A program made the position numbers and the translations under genes. This document shows positions 8,563 through 16,080 of a DNA stretch of 64,000 bases, piece after piece. The notes under the pieces are model-generated. The model was not told the origin of the DNA, ran no database searches, and worked only from the letters and a program-made list of their open reading frames with translations. Numbering within the stretch: the stretch's first letter is position 1; every line of letters begins with the position of its first letter. The DNA is taken from the IMG/VR virus record IMGVR_UViG_3300028197_000003, positions 124,001 to 188,000 of that record. One strand, written 5' to 3'. The DNA is from a virus.

Positions 8563-9888
8563 ATGTCGCCTTCAGTAAATCAACCATGGGATAAACTGAA
8601 AACATGTTTGGTTGGTAGATCATATCCTCCTGAATTTTATAGTTACATCAAGGATCCTAGGGCACGTGCTGGGATGGAAAGGATTGCACAAGAAACTGAA
8701 GAGGATTTTGTAATACTGTCCAATAAACTTATTGAGTTAGGCGTTGATGTAATTAGAACTAATATTTCTGACGACTGGAAGAAGGATCATAACTGGGGTT
8801 ACCGTGCCGATTATCCCTCTGCCATGATCCCTCGTGACCATACTATGGTTCTGGGAAACAAGTTATACATGCCGAATCATGATTATTTGGAGGATGTAAA
8901 TGTCGAACATATGCTCTATGCTATCCGGGACAATGCTGAGTACGCAAAAAATCAACCAGAAGCAGAAGTCCTTAGTGAGTATCTTTTAGATCTTGTCAAA
9001 CCTGGACGTGGTGCTAAAGGTCAGGCTGCTGCATCTAAAGAGGTTGTTGAGGAAGCACATAAGTTTTTGTCAGATGGAAAAGACTTTCCTATTCATTGGT
9101 TGATGCAGGTATTGCACGTTGATGATGTCACTAGATTGTGTGAGAGTGCTGCGACAAATACCATTGGCAATCCACGTCGAGTCAATAAAAAATACAATGA
9201 GTTTCAAGATGCAGAGAAGTGGTTCAAAGAACAGGGAGGAGAGGTTGTTTATAATTCGTATGTGAATGGTGCTTCGACAATCAAGTGTGGAAAGGATCTT
9301 TACTTTGCCATCAATAATATTCTTACTTATATCAATGAGGACTATGCTCTTGAGAAATGGCAGAAGATGTTCCCTGATTATAGAATCCATCCACTACATT
9401 TCCCTGGACATTCTGACGGATCATTGGCACCAATCAAACCTGGGTGCTTGATTAGTATTGGCGATGCAAAGCACACTGATATAACTTTCCCTGGTTGGGA
9501 TGTTTGTCAGGTCGTGGGTCAAGGTTGGTCTCAAGTAGAAGAGTTCACCAACATGAAACATTCATTACCAAATAATGGACGTTGGTATGTTGCTGGTGAA
9601 GAAAAAAATGATGCTCTAACTGATTTTGTTGAAACCTGGTTGAATGATTGGGTCATTTACGTTGAGGAGACTGTATTTGATGTCAACATGCTTGTGGTTG
9701 ATGAGCAGAATGTCATCGTCAACAACTACAATAAAGATGTTTTTGATTTCTTTGAGAAGCATGGTGTGACTGGGCACGTGGTCAACTTTAGGCACCGTTA
9801 CTTCTGGGACGGTGGACTACACTGTATTACTACTGACCTGGATCGCGAAGGAGAAAGACAGGACTTCTTCCCAGAGCGTTCTAAATAA
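8563..9888 (+). CDS. Amidinotransferase-like protein, paralogue 1
   Basis: 441 aa of the guanidino-group transferase superfamily (arginine:glycine amidinotransferase/StrB1 type). Family landmarks: KLKTCLVGRSY at the N-terminus, IPRDH, a GHSDGSLAPIKPG block matching the catalytic-His region, and FRHRYFWDGGLHC with the probable catalytic Cys421. The position expected to hold the catalytic Asp reads GAST here, so activity or specificity may differ. Known family members move an amidino group from arginine to an amine. The substrate is unknown. It is followed 18 nt later by a close paralogue. Confidence 0.85.
   Translation: MSPSVNQPWDKLKTCLVGRSYPPEFYSYIKDPRARAGMERIAQETEEDFVILSNKLIELGVDVIRTNISDDWKKDHNWGYRADYPSAMIPRDHTMVLGNKLYMPNHDYLEDVNVEHMLYAIRDNAEYAKNQPEAEVLSEYLLDLVKPGRGAKGQAAASKEVVEEAHKFLSDGKDFPIHWLMQVLHVDDVTRLCESAATNTIGNPRRVNKKYNEFQDAEKWFKEQGGEVVYNSYVNGASTIKCGKDLYFAINNILTYINEDYALEKWQKMFPDYRIHPLHFPGHSDGSLAPIKPGCLISIGDAKHTDITFPGWDVCQVVGQGWSQVEEFTNMKHSLPNNGRWYVAGEEKNDALTDFVETWLNDWVIYVEETVFDVNMLVVDEQNVIVNNYNKDVFDFFEKHGVTGHVVNFRHRYFWDGGLHCITTDLDREGERQDFFPERSK
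9881..9887 (+). promoter_or_regulatory. T4-type late promoter box
   Basis: CTAAATA overlaps the stop of paralogue 1 and ends 19 nt before the start of paralogue 2. Confidence 0.6.
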
Positions 9889-9906
9889 TGCAGATCTAAT
9901 ATTGTT

Positions 9907-11370
9907 ATGCCATCAGCATTCCAACCGTGGGATAAACTAAAAACGTGCTTGGTAGGTCGGTCATATCCTCCAGAGTTTTATAGTTACATCAAAAATCCCA
10001 AAGCACGTGCTGGGATGGAGAAAATTGCTCAGGAAACTGAGGAAGACTATCAAAAACTATGCGACAAACTAACAGAGTTAGGTGTTGAGGTAATTAGAAC
10101 TAATATTTCTGACGACTGGGAGAAGGATCATGACTGGGGGTACCGGGCTAAGTATCCCTCGGCAATGGTTCCAAGAGATCACCTTGCGGTGATTGGTGAC
10201 AAGTTATACATGCCGAATAGTGACTACTTGAAGAACGTTGATCTTCGCGAGATGATCAATGGTCTTCATAATCCAAACTGTAAGCATGAGTGGTTGCAAC
10301 CGGGTGCTGAGTTGGTTGCAGAGTTCATCCTCGACATGATGAAACCTGCTAGGGGTGTGAAGAATATGGATCCCATTGAGGAACTGCGTGATTTTTATCA
10401 CAACCATGGTTCACAACGTCGGGATGGAAATACTTATAGCATAAGCGGACTGTTGTCTGGGTTAGACCTGGCGGACATGGAGAGACTGTGTTTGAGTGCT
10501 GTTACTAATACAATTGGCGATCCTCACAGAGTCAACAAAGAATATAATGAGTATCAAGATGCAGAGAAGTGGTTCAAAGAAAAAGGAGGGGAGGTTGTTT
10601 ATAATCAGTACGTCAACGGTGCTTCAGTAATTCGTTGTGGTAGAGATCTATATTTCTCTATGAACAACATCATGAACCTTGCCAATCAAGATATGTTCAT
10701 GGAGAAGTGGGAGCGTCTGTTCCCTGAGTTTAGAAACCATCCTCTGTATGTTCCTGGACATGGCGACGGTTCTTTGACTCCAGTCAAACCAGGACTGTTG
10801 GTTTCTATTGCTAAAACTGAATTCTTTAGCGAAACTTTTCCTGATTGGGAGGTTGCACATATTCCGGGTGCTGGATGGAAACAAGTGGATGGTTTTCTGA
10901 AGATGAAGAAGAAAAATAAGGGACGCTGGTGGGTTCCTGGAGAAGAAGACAACGATGACCTAACGGAGTTCATCGACACTTGGTTGAACGACTGGGTAAT
11001 CTACGTTGAAGAGACTGTCTTTGATGTCAATATGCTTGTGGTTGACGAGAAGAATGTTATCTGTAATGGATATAACAAGACGGTCTTTGATGCCTTTGAT
11101 AAGCATGGAATTACAGGTCATGTCGTGAACTTTAGGCACCGTTACTTCTGGGATGGTGGACTGCACTGCATCACCCTCGACCTGGATCGTGAGGGAGAGA
11201 TGCAAGACTTCTTCCCAGAGCGTGGTGATGAAAGTTATGTCATCCAGGACCCAAGGAACGACAAGAAATCACCACTGTATAACAAGTGGGATGCTTACGA
11301 TAAGCAACGTCCTAACTTCAAAAAAGATCAGGAGATTAGGCAAAACCAAAATCAAGAATCAGTTTCCTAG
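9907..11370 (+). CDS. Amidinotransferase-like protein, paralogue 2
   Basis: 487 aa and collinear with the preceding gene: PWDKLKTCLVGRSYPPEF, VPRDH, GHGDGSLTPVKPG and FRHRYFWDGGLHC, with Cys again at residue 421. The Asp position is again Ser (GASV). It differs by an internal insertion near residues 150-175 and a polar C-terminal extension of about 45 residues. The pair is a tandem duplication, each with its own late-type box. Function is inferred as amidino transfer or a related guanidino reaction. Confidence 0.85.
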   Translation: MPSAFQPWDKLKTCLVGRSYPPEFYSYIKNPKARAGMEKIAQETEEDYQKLCDKLTELGVEVIRTNISDDWEKDHDWGYRAKYPSAMVPRDHLAVIGDKLYMPNSDYLKNVDLREMINGLHNPNCKHEWLQPGAELVAEFILDMMKPARGVKNMDPIEELRDFYHNHGSQRRDGNTYSISGLLSGLDLADMERLCLSAVTNTIGDPHRVNKEYNEYQDAEKWFKEKGGEVVYNQYVNGASVIRCGRDLYFSMNNIMNLANQDMFMEKWERLFPEFRNHPLYVPGHGDGSLTPVKPGLLVSIAKTEFFSETFPDWEVAHIPGAGWKQVDGFLKMKKKNKGRWWVPGEEDNDDLTEFIDTWLNDWVIYVEETVFDVNMLVVDEKNVICNGYNKTVFDAFDKHGITGHVVNFRHRYFWDGGLHCITLDLDREGEMQDFFPERGDESYVIQDPRNDKKSPLYNKWDAYDKQRPNFKKDQEIRQNQNQESVS

Positions 11371-11375
11371 AAACC

Positions 11376-11417
11376 GGAAAAAAAACTCGGGCAAAAATCT
11401 GCCGCCCAGGTTTTTTT
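11376..11417 (+). terminator. Hairpin element copy A / terminator after the amidinotransferases
   Basis: The sequence starts GGAAAAAAAACTCGGGCA and ends in a GCCGCCCAGG arm plus seven T residues, so the A-tract and T-tract flank an imperfect GC hairpin that could terminate in both directions. Two related copies lie at 18287 and 26909. Confidence 0.65.
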
Positions 11418-11476
11418 ATGATACAATGATTAGTGAGAGATAATACTCAGATACATAACGTGTCTGCAAATTGCAA

Positions 11477-11800
11477 ATGAAGCCTTTATTTGTGCTAATC
11501 GCTTCACTGTTCCTTGCTTTACCTGCATGGGCAGTGGATGTAACGATGGGTGCTAATGGAAACCTAGTGTTTGATCCACCAGAGGTTACTATTTCTGCTG
11601 GAGAAACGATTCACTTTGAAAACTCTGCGTTACCTCCACATAATATTATTGTGGAATCTCGCCCTGATTTGTCAAGAGAGTCTTTGATGTTTGCTCCTGG
11701 TGAAGGACAAGATATCAAATTCGCTGATGCTGGTGACTATACCTATTGGTGTGGACCCCATAAATCTGCTGGTATGGTTGGTACTATTCACGTTCAATGA
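11477..11800 (+). CDS. petE: Plastocyanin
   Basis: 107 aa. A Sec-type signal peptide ends ALPAWA, targeting the thylakoid lumen. The mature part is a type I copper protein with ligands His (PPHN), Cys, His and Met in [11 protein letters not shown]. It carries electrons from cytochrome b6f to photosystem I or oxidase. The ATG at 11477 is preferred over an in-frame TTG at 11471. It overlaps the ferredoxin gene by 4 nt, so both soluble carriers are made together. Homologues are established auxiliary genes of cyanophages. Confidence 0.95.
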   Translation: MKPLFVLIASLFLALPAWAVDVTMGANGNLVFDPPEVTISAGETIHFENSALPPHNIIVESRPDLSRESLMFAPGEGQDIKFADAGDYTYWCGPHKSAGMVGTIHVQ

Positions 11801-12096
11801 ATCTTATGTTTACTGTCACTCTCAAAACTCCTGAAGGGGTTACTCATACAGTTGAATGTGCTGATGATCAATACATTTTAGATGCTGCTGATGAGGCAGG
11901 CATTGATCTTCCTTATTCATGTCGTGCTGGTGCTTGCTCTAGTTGTTCTGGTAAAATTGAATCAGGTACTGTAGATCAAAGTGATCAGTCATTCTTAGAT
12001 GATGATCAACTAGAAGCAGGTTTCTTGATGACTTGTGTCTCCTACCCCACGTCTGACGTTACTATTCTTACTGAGCAAGAGGAGTACCTTTACTAA
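11797..12096 (+). CDS. petF: [2Fe-2S] plant-type ferredoxin
   Basis: 99 aa. Cluster ligands are seen in [15 protein letters not shown] plus a fourth Cys in LMTCVSYP. The acidic surface and EEYLY C-terminus are typical of cyanobacterial PetF. It accepts electrons from photosystem I and could supply phage or host reductases, including any radical SAM or ferredoxin-dependent enzymes made during infection. Start ATG overlaps the petE stop. Confidence 0.97.
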   Translation: MNLMFTVTLKTPEGVTHTVECADDQYILDAADEAGIDLPYSCRAGACSSCSGKIESGTVDQSDQSFLDDDQLEAGFLMTCVSYPTSDVTILTEQEEYLY

Positions 12097-12099
12097 ATA
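12093..12099 (+). promoter_or_regulatory. T4-type late promoter box
   Basis: CTAAATA overlaps the petF stop and lies 28 nt before the ATG at 12128. Confidence 0.5.
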
Positions 12100-12127
12100 C
12101 CTCTGTATAACAGTCGTAAACATAGAG

Positions 12128-12427
12128 ATGTCGGTTTCTAAGAACTGTACTTCGCTTTCCTCCTCTGATGTTCGGAGTGAGTTGACAGTAGATCCTAATG
12201 GAAATATTGTCTTGGATGGCAGTGGTGAGGCGATTGATCGCTCTGATAAATCACCATCATGGCGGTTCCGTGAGCGTGTATGGAAACGCATTGATCGCGA
12301 ACAGCATGATGTTGGAATGGATTTCTATCGTAAGCAAGAACTTGCTAAGAAAGAAGTCAAAGCAGATCTTGAGTTTATGAATCGCGAGAAGGCCAAGAAT
12401 GGTTCTTATCCAGAGCGTCCTGAGTAA
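12128..12427 (+). CDS. Small charged protein of unknown function
   Basis: 99 aa, Ser-rich N-terminus, then VDPNGNIVLDG and a strongly charged helical C-terminal half (WRFRERVWKRIDREQHD). The frame stays open upstream, but ATG 12128 is the first start clear of petF. It is bracketed by a late box upstream and a strong sigma-70 promoter downstream. No family recognised. Confidence 0.65.
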   Translation: MSVSKNCTSLSSSDVRSELTVDPNGNIVLDGSGEAIDRSDKSPSWRFRERVWKRIDREQHDVGMDFYRKQELAKKEVKADLEFMNREKAKNGSYPERPE

Positions 12428-12430
12428 AGA

Positions 12431-12459
12431 TTGACAAGACAGCACAGATATCTTATAAT
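12431..12459 (+). promoter_or_regulatory. Consensus sigma-70 promoter
   Basis: TTGACA (12431-12436), a 17-nt spacer and TATAAT (12454-12459) match the bacterial consensus exactly. The start would be near 12466, 15 nt before the next ATG. It should be an early, strong promoter. Confidence 0.85.
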
Positions 12460-12480
12460 ATCTTAGTTAGTCGGTCTTTC

Positions 12481-12663
12481 ATGAAAAAGTATCAAGTAAA
12501 ATCACGTTGGTACTATTGGTTCTGGGGAATTGCCACGGTCTCAGTTGTGTCAGGTCAAATTTATGTTGGTACAGGCTACCGGTCCATGGCGCATGCTATT
12601 GGGTCGGTAGTTTCTGGTGTAGATGTTACTTTGATTATCCCTGATAATGATTCTTTATTCTGA
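12481..12663 (+). CDS. Small membrane protein
   Basis: 60 aa with a basic, aromatic N-terminus (KKYQVKSRWYYWFWG) followed by a transmembrane-like segment and a second hydrophobic stretch. It is the first gene after a perfect sigma-70 promoter, so it is probably expressed early. It overlaps the oxygenase-like gene by 17 nt. Function unknown. Confidence 0.65.
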   Translation: MKKYQVKSRWYYWFWGIATVSVVSGQIYVGTGYRSMAHAIGSVVSGVDVTLIIPDNDSLF

Positions 12664-13222
12664 GAAGTGGGAACTTCCGGAAGGTACTATAAAAACTCTC
12701 AAGGAAAGATACGATGATTCTTTTTTCCTAAAGGGAGGAGAAGATTCGATTGAGAACAGAAAAAATTGGGGACAACATTACACTGGGTTTCATAAAAATC
12801 CAAACAATAAAGCACCAACTGTTGAAGGTAACTTTATTGATAAGGATCTCCTACAACTTTATGTCCCTAAACTAAAGAAAATCCTTGGTGACATTGGATT
12901 GCCCATGGGCAAAACCATTTACAGTTACAGTAGTATTTGGGGACAACTATATAAACGTGACCTTGAAGCGGTCATTGATGTTCACAATCACTACGAAGAT
13001 CCACGTCAATTGATTTCGTGGGTTCACTTTGTTGATGTCCCTGACACTAAACTGTTTTACTTTCAGGTTGGAGATAAAAAAATCTATCCTAAATGTCAAA
13101 AAACAGGTGACATTATCCTATATCCATCTTATGCTATGCATGGTGTGGACATGATGACTGAGGGGAAAGACCGCTTTGTTGTCGTTGGTAACATAGTAAA
13201 ACTCAACCAAAATCGCTGGTAA
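12647..13222 (+). CDS. Putative 2-oxoglutarate/Fe(II) oxygenase
   Basis: 191 aa. The double-stranded beta-helix signature is suggested by HNHYEDPRQLISWVHFVD (first metal ligands) and LYPSYAMHGV followed by R-F-V-V-V-G-N, giving the distal His and the Arg that binds 2-oxoglutarate. The arrangement resembles the TIGR02466 and related phage oxygenases. The substrate is unknown. It is one of four such proteins in the window. The next gene starts directly after its stop. Confidence 0.65.
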   Translation: MILYSEKWELPEGTIKTLKERYDDSFFLKGGEDSIENRKNWGQHYTGFHKNPNNKAPTVEGNFIDKDLLQLYVPKLKKILGDIGLPMGKTIYSYSSIWGQLYKRDLEAVIDVHNHYEDPRQLISWVHFVDVPDTKLFYFQVGDKKIYPKCQKTGDIILYPSYAMHGVDMMTEGKDRFVVVGNIVKLNQNRW

Positions 13223-13459
13223 ATGAAAGCAGTAATTTACTCGAAGAACGATTGTCAATGGTGTGATAGGGTTCGTCAACTGCTTGTGTCAGTTGATATT
13301 GAATACCTTGAGTATAAACTTGACAAAGATTTCACAAAAGATCAATTCTACAATGAGTTTGAGGAAGGTGCTACCTTCCCACAAGTCTCTATCAACAACA
13401 AAGCAATTGGTGGATGCAAAGAGACACTCCATCATCTTCAAACTCTGGAGATGATTTGA
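13223..13459 (+). CDS. Glutaredoxin
   Basis: 78 aa thioredoxin-fold protein with an N-terminal redox CQWC motif, the cis-Pro TFPQV segment and the GG of the glutathione site (AIGGC). The usual phage role is reducing ribonucleotide reductase or other disulfide-forming enzymes. The third Cys after GG is common in the family. Confidence 0.9.
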   Translation: MKAVIYSKNDCQWCDRVRQLLVSVDIEYLEYKLDKDFTKDQFYNEFEEGATFPQVSINNKAIGGCKETLHHLQTLEMI

Positions 13460-13488
13460 TAAACAAGGGCACCCTTCTGATGTATAAT
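13460..13488 (+). promoter_or_regulatory. Probable sigma-70 promoter
   Basis: TAAACA (13460-13465, 4 of 6) lies 17 nt before TATAAT (13483-13488). The leader of about 80 nt to the ATG at 13574 contains no gene; a GGGAG ribosome-binding site precedes the start. Confidence 0.55.
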
Positions 13489-13573
13489 AGAAGGAAACCC
13501 CGCTACAAACTAATACCTCTTCTCAAAATATTTGGCAAGAGATTTTCGCTACATATAGAAAGGGAGAATTAGC

Positions 13574-13804
13574 ATGGCACTTGATCCAACTACTGTCTTT
13601 TTCGTAATGTTTGCAGTGATCATGCTACAAACAATTGCAATTGGTTTAGTGATTGGGTACCTAGTCCGTACTTACATCCACGATGTAACTCCCCAGTATT
13701 CTCACCCTGAGATGTTCGATGAGCATGGTAATCCTGTTGCCGACACTCTAATCTCTTTCCGATTTGAAGGTGAGACCCCCTACCTCGATGAATTTGAAGA
13801 CTAA
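13574..13804 (+). CDS. Small single-span membrane protein, HPE type
   Basis: 76 aa with a strong N-terminal transmembrane helix (about residues 8-32) and an acidic tail with SHPEMFDEHGN. The plan matches the protein at 7176. It has a good Shine-Dalgarno (AGGGAG) and follows a sigma-70 promoter. Function unknown. Confidence 0.7.
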   Translation: MALDPTTVFFVMFAVIMLQTIAIGLVIGYLVRTYIHDVTPQYSHPEMFDEHGNPVADTLISFRFEGETPYLDEFED

Positions 13805-13806
13805 TT

Positions 13807-14262
13807 ATGGCAACGTCAAAACTTCCTAACAATCCTTTGGTCTCCGAACTGTTCAGAGCAGTACACGGTGCTAAGACTGTGGATAAAAAGGTTGAAATTT
13901 TAGAACAACACAAACGGGATGATGTAAAGGCAATCCTTATCTGGAACTTTGATAAAGGTATCAAGTCTGCTATCCCTGAGGGAGATGTTCCCTATAAGAG
14001 GAACGAGTCTCCTGCTGGTACTGATGGTCACACTCGTCTGGTGCATGAGTGGAGGTCATTGTATAACTTTATTCGTGGGGGCAACGACAAACTATCTCAG
14101 ATGCGCCGGGAAACCTTGCTGATTCAACTCCTAGAGTCACTTCATGCTGACGAAGCAGAGATTGTTACTCTGACTAAAGACAGTGAACTGCAGAGTAAGT
14201 ATCGTATTACTCGTAATGTTGTGGAGAAAGCATATCCTGAGATCAATTGGCGTGATAAGTGA
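13807..14262 (+). CDS. DUF6433-like conserved phage protein
   Basis: 151 aa soluble protein with WNFDKGIKSAIPEGDVPYKR, a GTDGHTRL block, FIRGGN and RRETLLIQLLE..HADEA blocks that I recognise from a conserved family of marine T4-like phages. Role unknown; gene context elsewhere is structural or replication-adjacent. The next gene starts on an overlapping GTG. Confidence 0.65.
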   Translation: MATSKLPNNPLVSELFRAVHGAKTVDKKVEILEQHKRDDVKAILIWNFDKGIKSAIPEGDVPYKRNESPAGTDGHTRLVHEWRSLYNFIRGGNDKLSQMRRETLLIQLLESLHADEAEIVTLTKDSELQSKYRITRNVVEKAYPEINWRDK

Positions 14263-15371
14263 AGTTTCTCATTGATCTAACAGATCATTGTAACTCCAAG
14301 TGTCCTCTATGTGCTAGGCATAAGACATCATATAATGATGAGGTTGCGGTGCTTGCACCTGACCCATCAATGAACCTGTCAAAGATTTCACTTGATCAAT
14401 GGAAGACATGGTTCCCACAAAAGACCCTTGAGAAGACAGAGTTGATCTACTTCCAAGGGTCTTTTGGTGAGCCAACATTGTGTGATGATCTGCTTGAGAT
14501 ATATGCCTATACTCTAAAGTCAAATCCCAATATTGTTTTCCAAATGAGTACCAATGGAGGCACTCGTGACGATGCATTTTGGGGAAGACTTGGTGCTCTC
14601 ATGGGAGCATCACATAAAGATAGTTTCCTCATCTTTTCTATTGACGGTCTAGAGGATACGCTGCAGCATTACCGCGTAGGTGTGGACTATAAGAAGGTGA
14701 TGAGGAGTGCTAAAGCATTCATTGCGGCAGGTGGTCCTGCTGTCTGGAGGATGCTAGTCTTCAAACATAACCAACATCAGATAAAAAGATGTAAGACGTT
14801 GAGTAAACTGTGGAAGTTCAAAGACTTTCAACATACTCGTGTCAATGATATGTATGACGCTAGTGGTCGTGGTGATGGTAAATTTACGTACTCATACAGA
14901 GATAAGGTGCATACCTTACAAGTAGCAGACGATCCTGACCATGTGTACCACCCAGACCCCGTAGCAGAGGACTCAGAGGTGGTGTGCCGCTATAAGCATA
15001 GCAAAGGTACTCCTGGTCAACTGAGGATCGATAGCAGGGGTGTGGTGCATGCCTGCTGCTTCCATCAGTCACGCCTTAGGTTCTTCTACCCTGGATATTA
15101 TATTGACAATGATCCTGATGCACCTGCTGTCTTCCGTGACATCAAAAACCCAAACAAGGGAGTGGGTGCAGAATACATGCAAAAAGTTTTCTGGGACAGC
15201 GTTATCCCTTTGATTGAAGAGCAGGGAGGTATCAAATCTATCTCATTGGAACACAAATCGTTACAAGAGGTGCTACAGACTCCCTTTTTCCAGCATACTC
15301 TGGTAGACTCTTGGAGTAGTAAACCACACATCTGTGCGGACTATTGTGGGAAGAAAAGACGTGTCGATTGA
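14259..15371 (+). CDS. Radical SAM enzyme with C-terminal Cys-rich domain
   Basis: 370 aa. The N-terminal CNSKCPLC motif (C11, C15, C18) is the CX3CX2C of the radical SAM cluster, followed by QGSFGEPT, which matches the GGE-type SAM-binding strand. A C-terminal region with HACCFHQ and CADYCGKK resembles SPASM-type auxiliary iron-sulfur cluster domains of peptide- and sugar-modifying enzymes. The start is a GTG overlapping the previous stop. The substrate is unknown; two other radical SAM genes lie within 8 kb. Confidence 0.85.
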   Translation: MKFLIDLTDHCNSKCPLCARHKTSYNDEVAVLAPDPSMNLSKISLDQWKTWFPQKTLEKTELIYFQGSFGEPTLCDDLLEIYAYTLKSNPNIVFQMSTNGGTRDDAFWGRLGALMGASHKDSFLIFSIDGLEDTLQHYRVGVDYKKVMRSAKAFIAAGGPAVWRMLVFKHNQHQIKRCKTLSKLWKFKDFQHTRVNDMYDASGRGDGKFTYSYRDKVHTLQVADDPDHVYHPDPVAEDSEVVCRYKHSKGTPGQLRIDSRGVVHACCFHQSRLRFFYPGYYIDNDPDAPAVFRDIKNPNKGVGAEYMQKVFWDSVIPLIEEQGGIKSISLEHKSLQEVLQTPFFQHTLVDSWSSKPHICADYCGKKRRVD

Positions 15372-15395
15372 TACTGACGTTCTTCTCTATATAAT
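15368..15395 (+). promoter_or_regulatory. sigma-70 promoter of the riboswitch transcript
   Basis: TTGATA (15368-15373) and TATAAT (15390-15395) are 16 nt apart. The predicted start near 15402 is just ahead of the riboswitch, as expected for a structured leader. Confidence 0.75.
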
Positions 15396-15405
15396 ATAAC
15401 ATCAT

Positions 15406-15467
15406 GCGAATCGTTCATCCCCGTTGAGGGGACGCAAGTAAGTCGCGGAACGGAGCCGTTCATCCCA
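15406..15467 (+). ncRNA. Probable glutamine riboswitch (downstream-peptide motif)
   Basis: P1 is formed by CGTTC (15412-15416) with GAACG (15448-15452). P2 is TCCCC (15418-15422) with GGGGA (15428-15432), loop GTTGA. The joining sequence ACGCAAGTAAG and the closing CGGAACG resemble the glnA/downstream-peptide RNA consensus. The downstream ORF is a short conserved-looking peptide, as in that motif. A second CGTTC (15457-15461) can pair with the same GAACG strand, giving an alternative hairpin next to the GGAG ribosome-binding site (15452-15455). That is a plausible expression platform. Known ligand of the class is L-glutamine. Confidence 0.8.
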
Positions 15468-15635
15468 ATGCTTGAAATACTTCTGTATTCATCACTCACC
15501 TGTCAACAAGCTGATACAATCATGCTGAAGATGAAAGCAAACGAGAATCTCTCAAATGCTTTCAAGGTAGAGTTGATAGAGACCGTAAAGGAATCTACAC
15601 CAGAATGTCGCTGGTATTGGGACGCACACGACTGA
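15468..15635 (+). CDS. Short conserved peptide controlled by the riboswitch
   Basis: 55 aa, ATG placed 12 nt after GGAG at the end of the riboswitch. It contains LLYSSLTCQQADTIM, a VKVELIE-like VELIETVKEST segment and ends CRWYWDAHD. Peptides of this size and pattern follow the downstream-peptide RNA motif in cyanobacteria and marine phages. In cyanobacteria, small inhibitory proteins of nitrogen metabolism can be under glutamine riboswitches; a similar role here is inference. Confidence 0.75.
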   Translation: MLEILLYSSLTCQQADTIMLKMKANENLSNAFKVELIETVKESTPECRWYWDAHD

Positions 15636-15676
15636 AGGAACGGGGACTAAAAAACCCATCCTTTAGGAGACCTACA

Positions 15677-15841
15677 GTGAACACACTGACATTGATCCGG
15701 AATCAGATTGAAAAGGCAGCACGTCTTCATGACGCACAAATTGCTCACACTTCCTATCGTGGTGTGAAGTATGAATGCCTTGAAACTAATGAGGAAACTC
15801 ATGGTACCTTCTGCTATCGGGGTCGCACTTACACAAAGTGA
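15677..15841 (+). CDS. DUF4278-like small protein
   Basis: 54 aa starting at GTG 15677, chosen because TAGGAGA (15664-15670) is a strong ribosome-binding site and the upstream frame overlaps the previous gene. Two YRG motifs (SYRGVKYE, CYRGRTYTK) match the cyanobacterial DUF4278 family of short proteins. Function unknown. It lies in the same transcript as the riboswitch-controlled peptide and is followed by a terminator. Confidence 0.75.
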   Translation: MNTLTLIRNQIEKAARLHDAQIAHTSYRGVKYECLETNEETHGTFCYRGRTYTK

Positions 15842-15882
15842 AAAGTAAGATACATTTGCTAGTCAAATGATCTTGTATAACT

Positions 15883-15911
15883 AAGGGAAGGTTTGACACC
15901 TTCCCTTTTTT
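15883..15911 (+). terminator. Strong intrinsic terminator overlapping a promoter
   Basis: AAGGGAAGGT (15883-15892) and ACCTTCCCTT (15898-15907) form a perfect 10-bp stem with a TTGAC loop, and six Ts (15906-15911) follow. It ends the riboswitch operon. Confidence 0.9.
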
Positions 15912-15921
15912 GTTTTATAAT
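15893..15921 (+). promoter_or_regulatory. Consensus sigma-70 promoter inside the terminator
   Basis: TTGACA (15893-15898) sits in the terminator loop; after 17 nt TATAAT (15916-15921) follows the T-run. The predicted start is at about 15928, the A of the next ATG, so the transcript may be leaderless. Confidence 0.8.
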
Positions 15922-15927
15922 ACAACC

Positions 15928-16080
15928 ATGGAACGAGACAAACTCAAGATTATTGTTTCCGATTTGGAAATGCTTCTCAGTGCTCTCAAAGCAGAGGTCT
16001 ACTCTGATGTGGCGTCTTACCGTTTCGACGAGTGTGACCCTGTTGAGCAAAACTACGACGAAATTTACGAAGGTCCATGA
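15928..16080 (+). CDS. Small acidic protein upstream of thyX
   Basis: 50 aa, acidic and probably helical (MERDKLKIIVSDLEMLLSAL). The start coincides with the predicted transcription start of a consensus promoter. The stop overlaps the thyX ATG as ATGA, so it is the lead gene of the thyX operon. No family recognised. Confidence 0.75.
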   Translation: MERDKLKIIVSDLEMLLSALKAEVYSDVASYRFDECDPVEQNYDEIYEGP

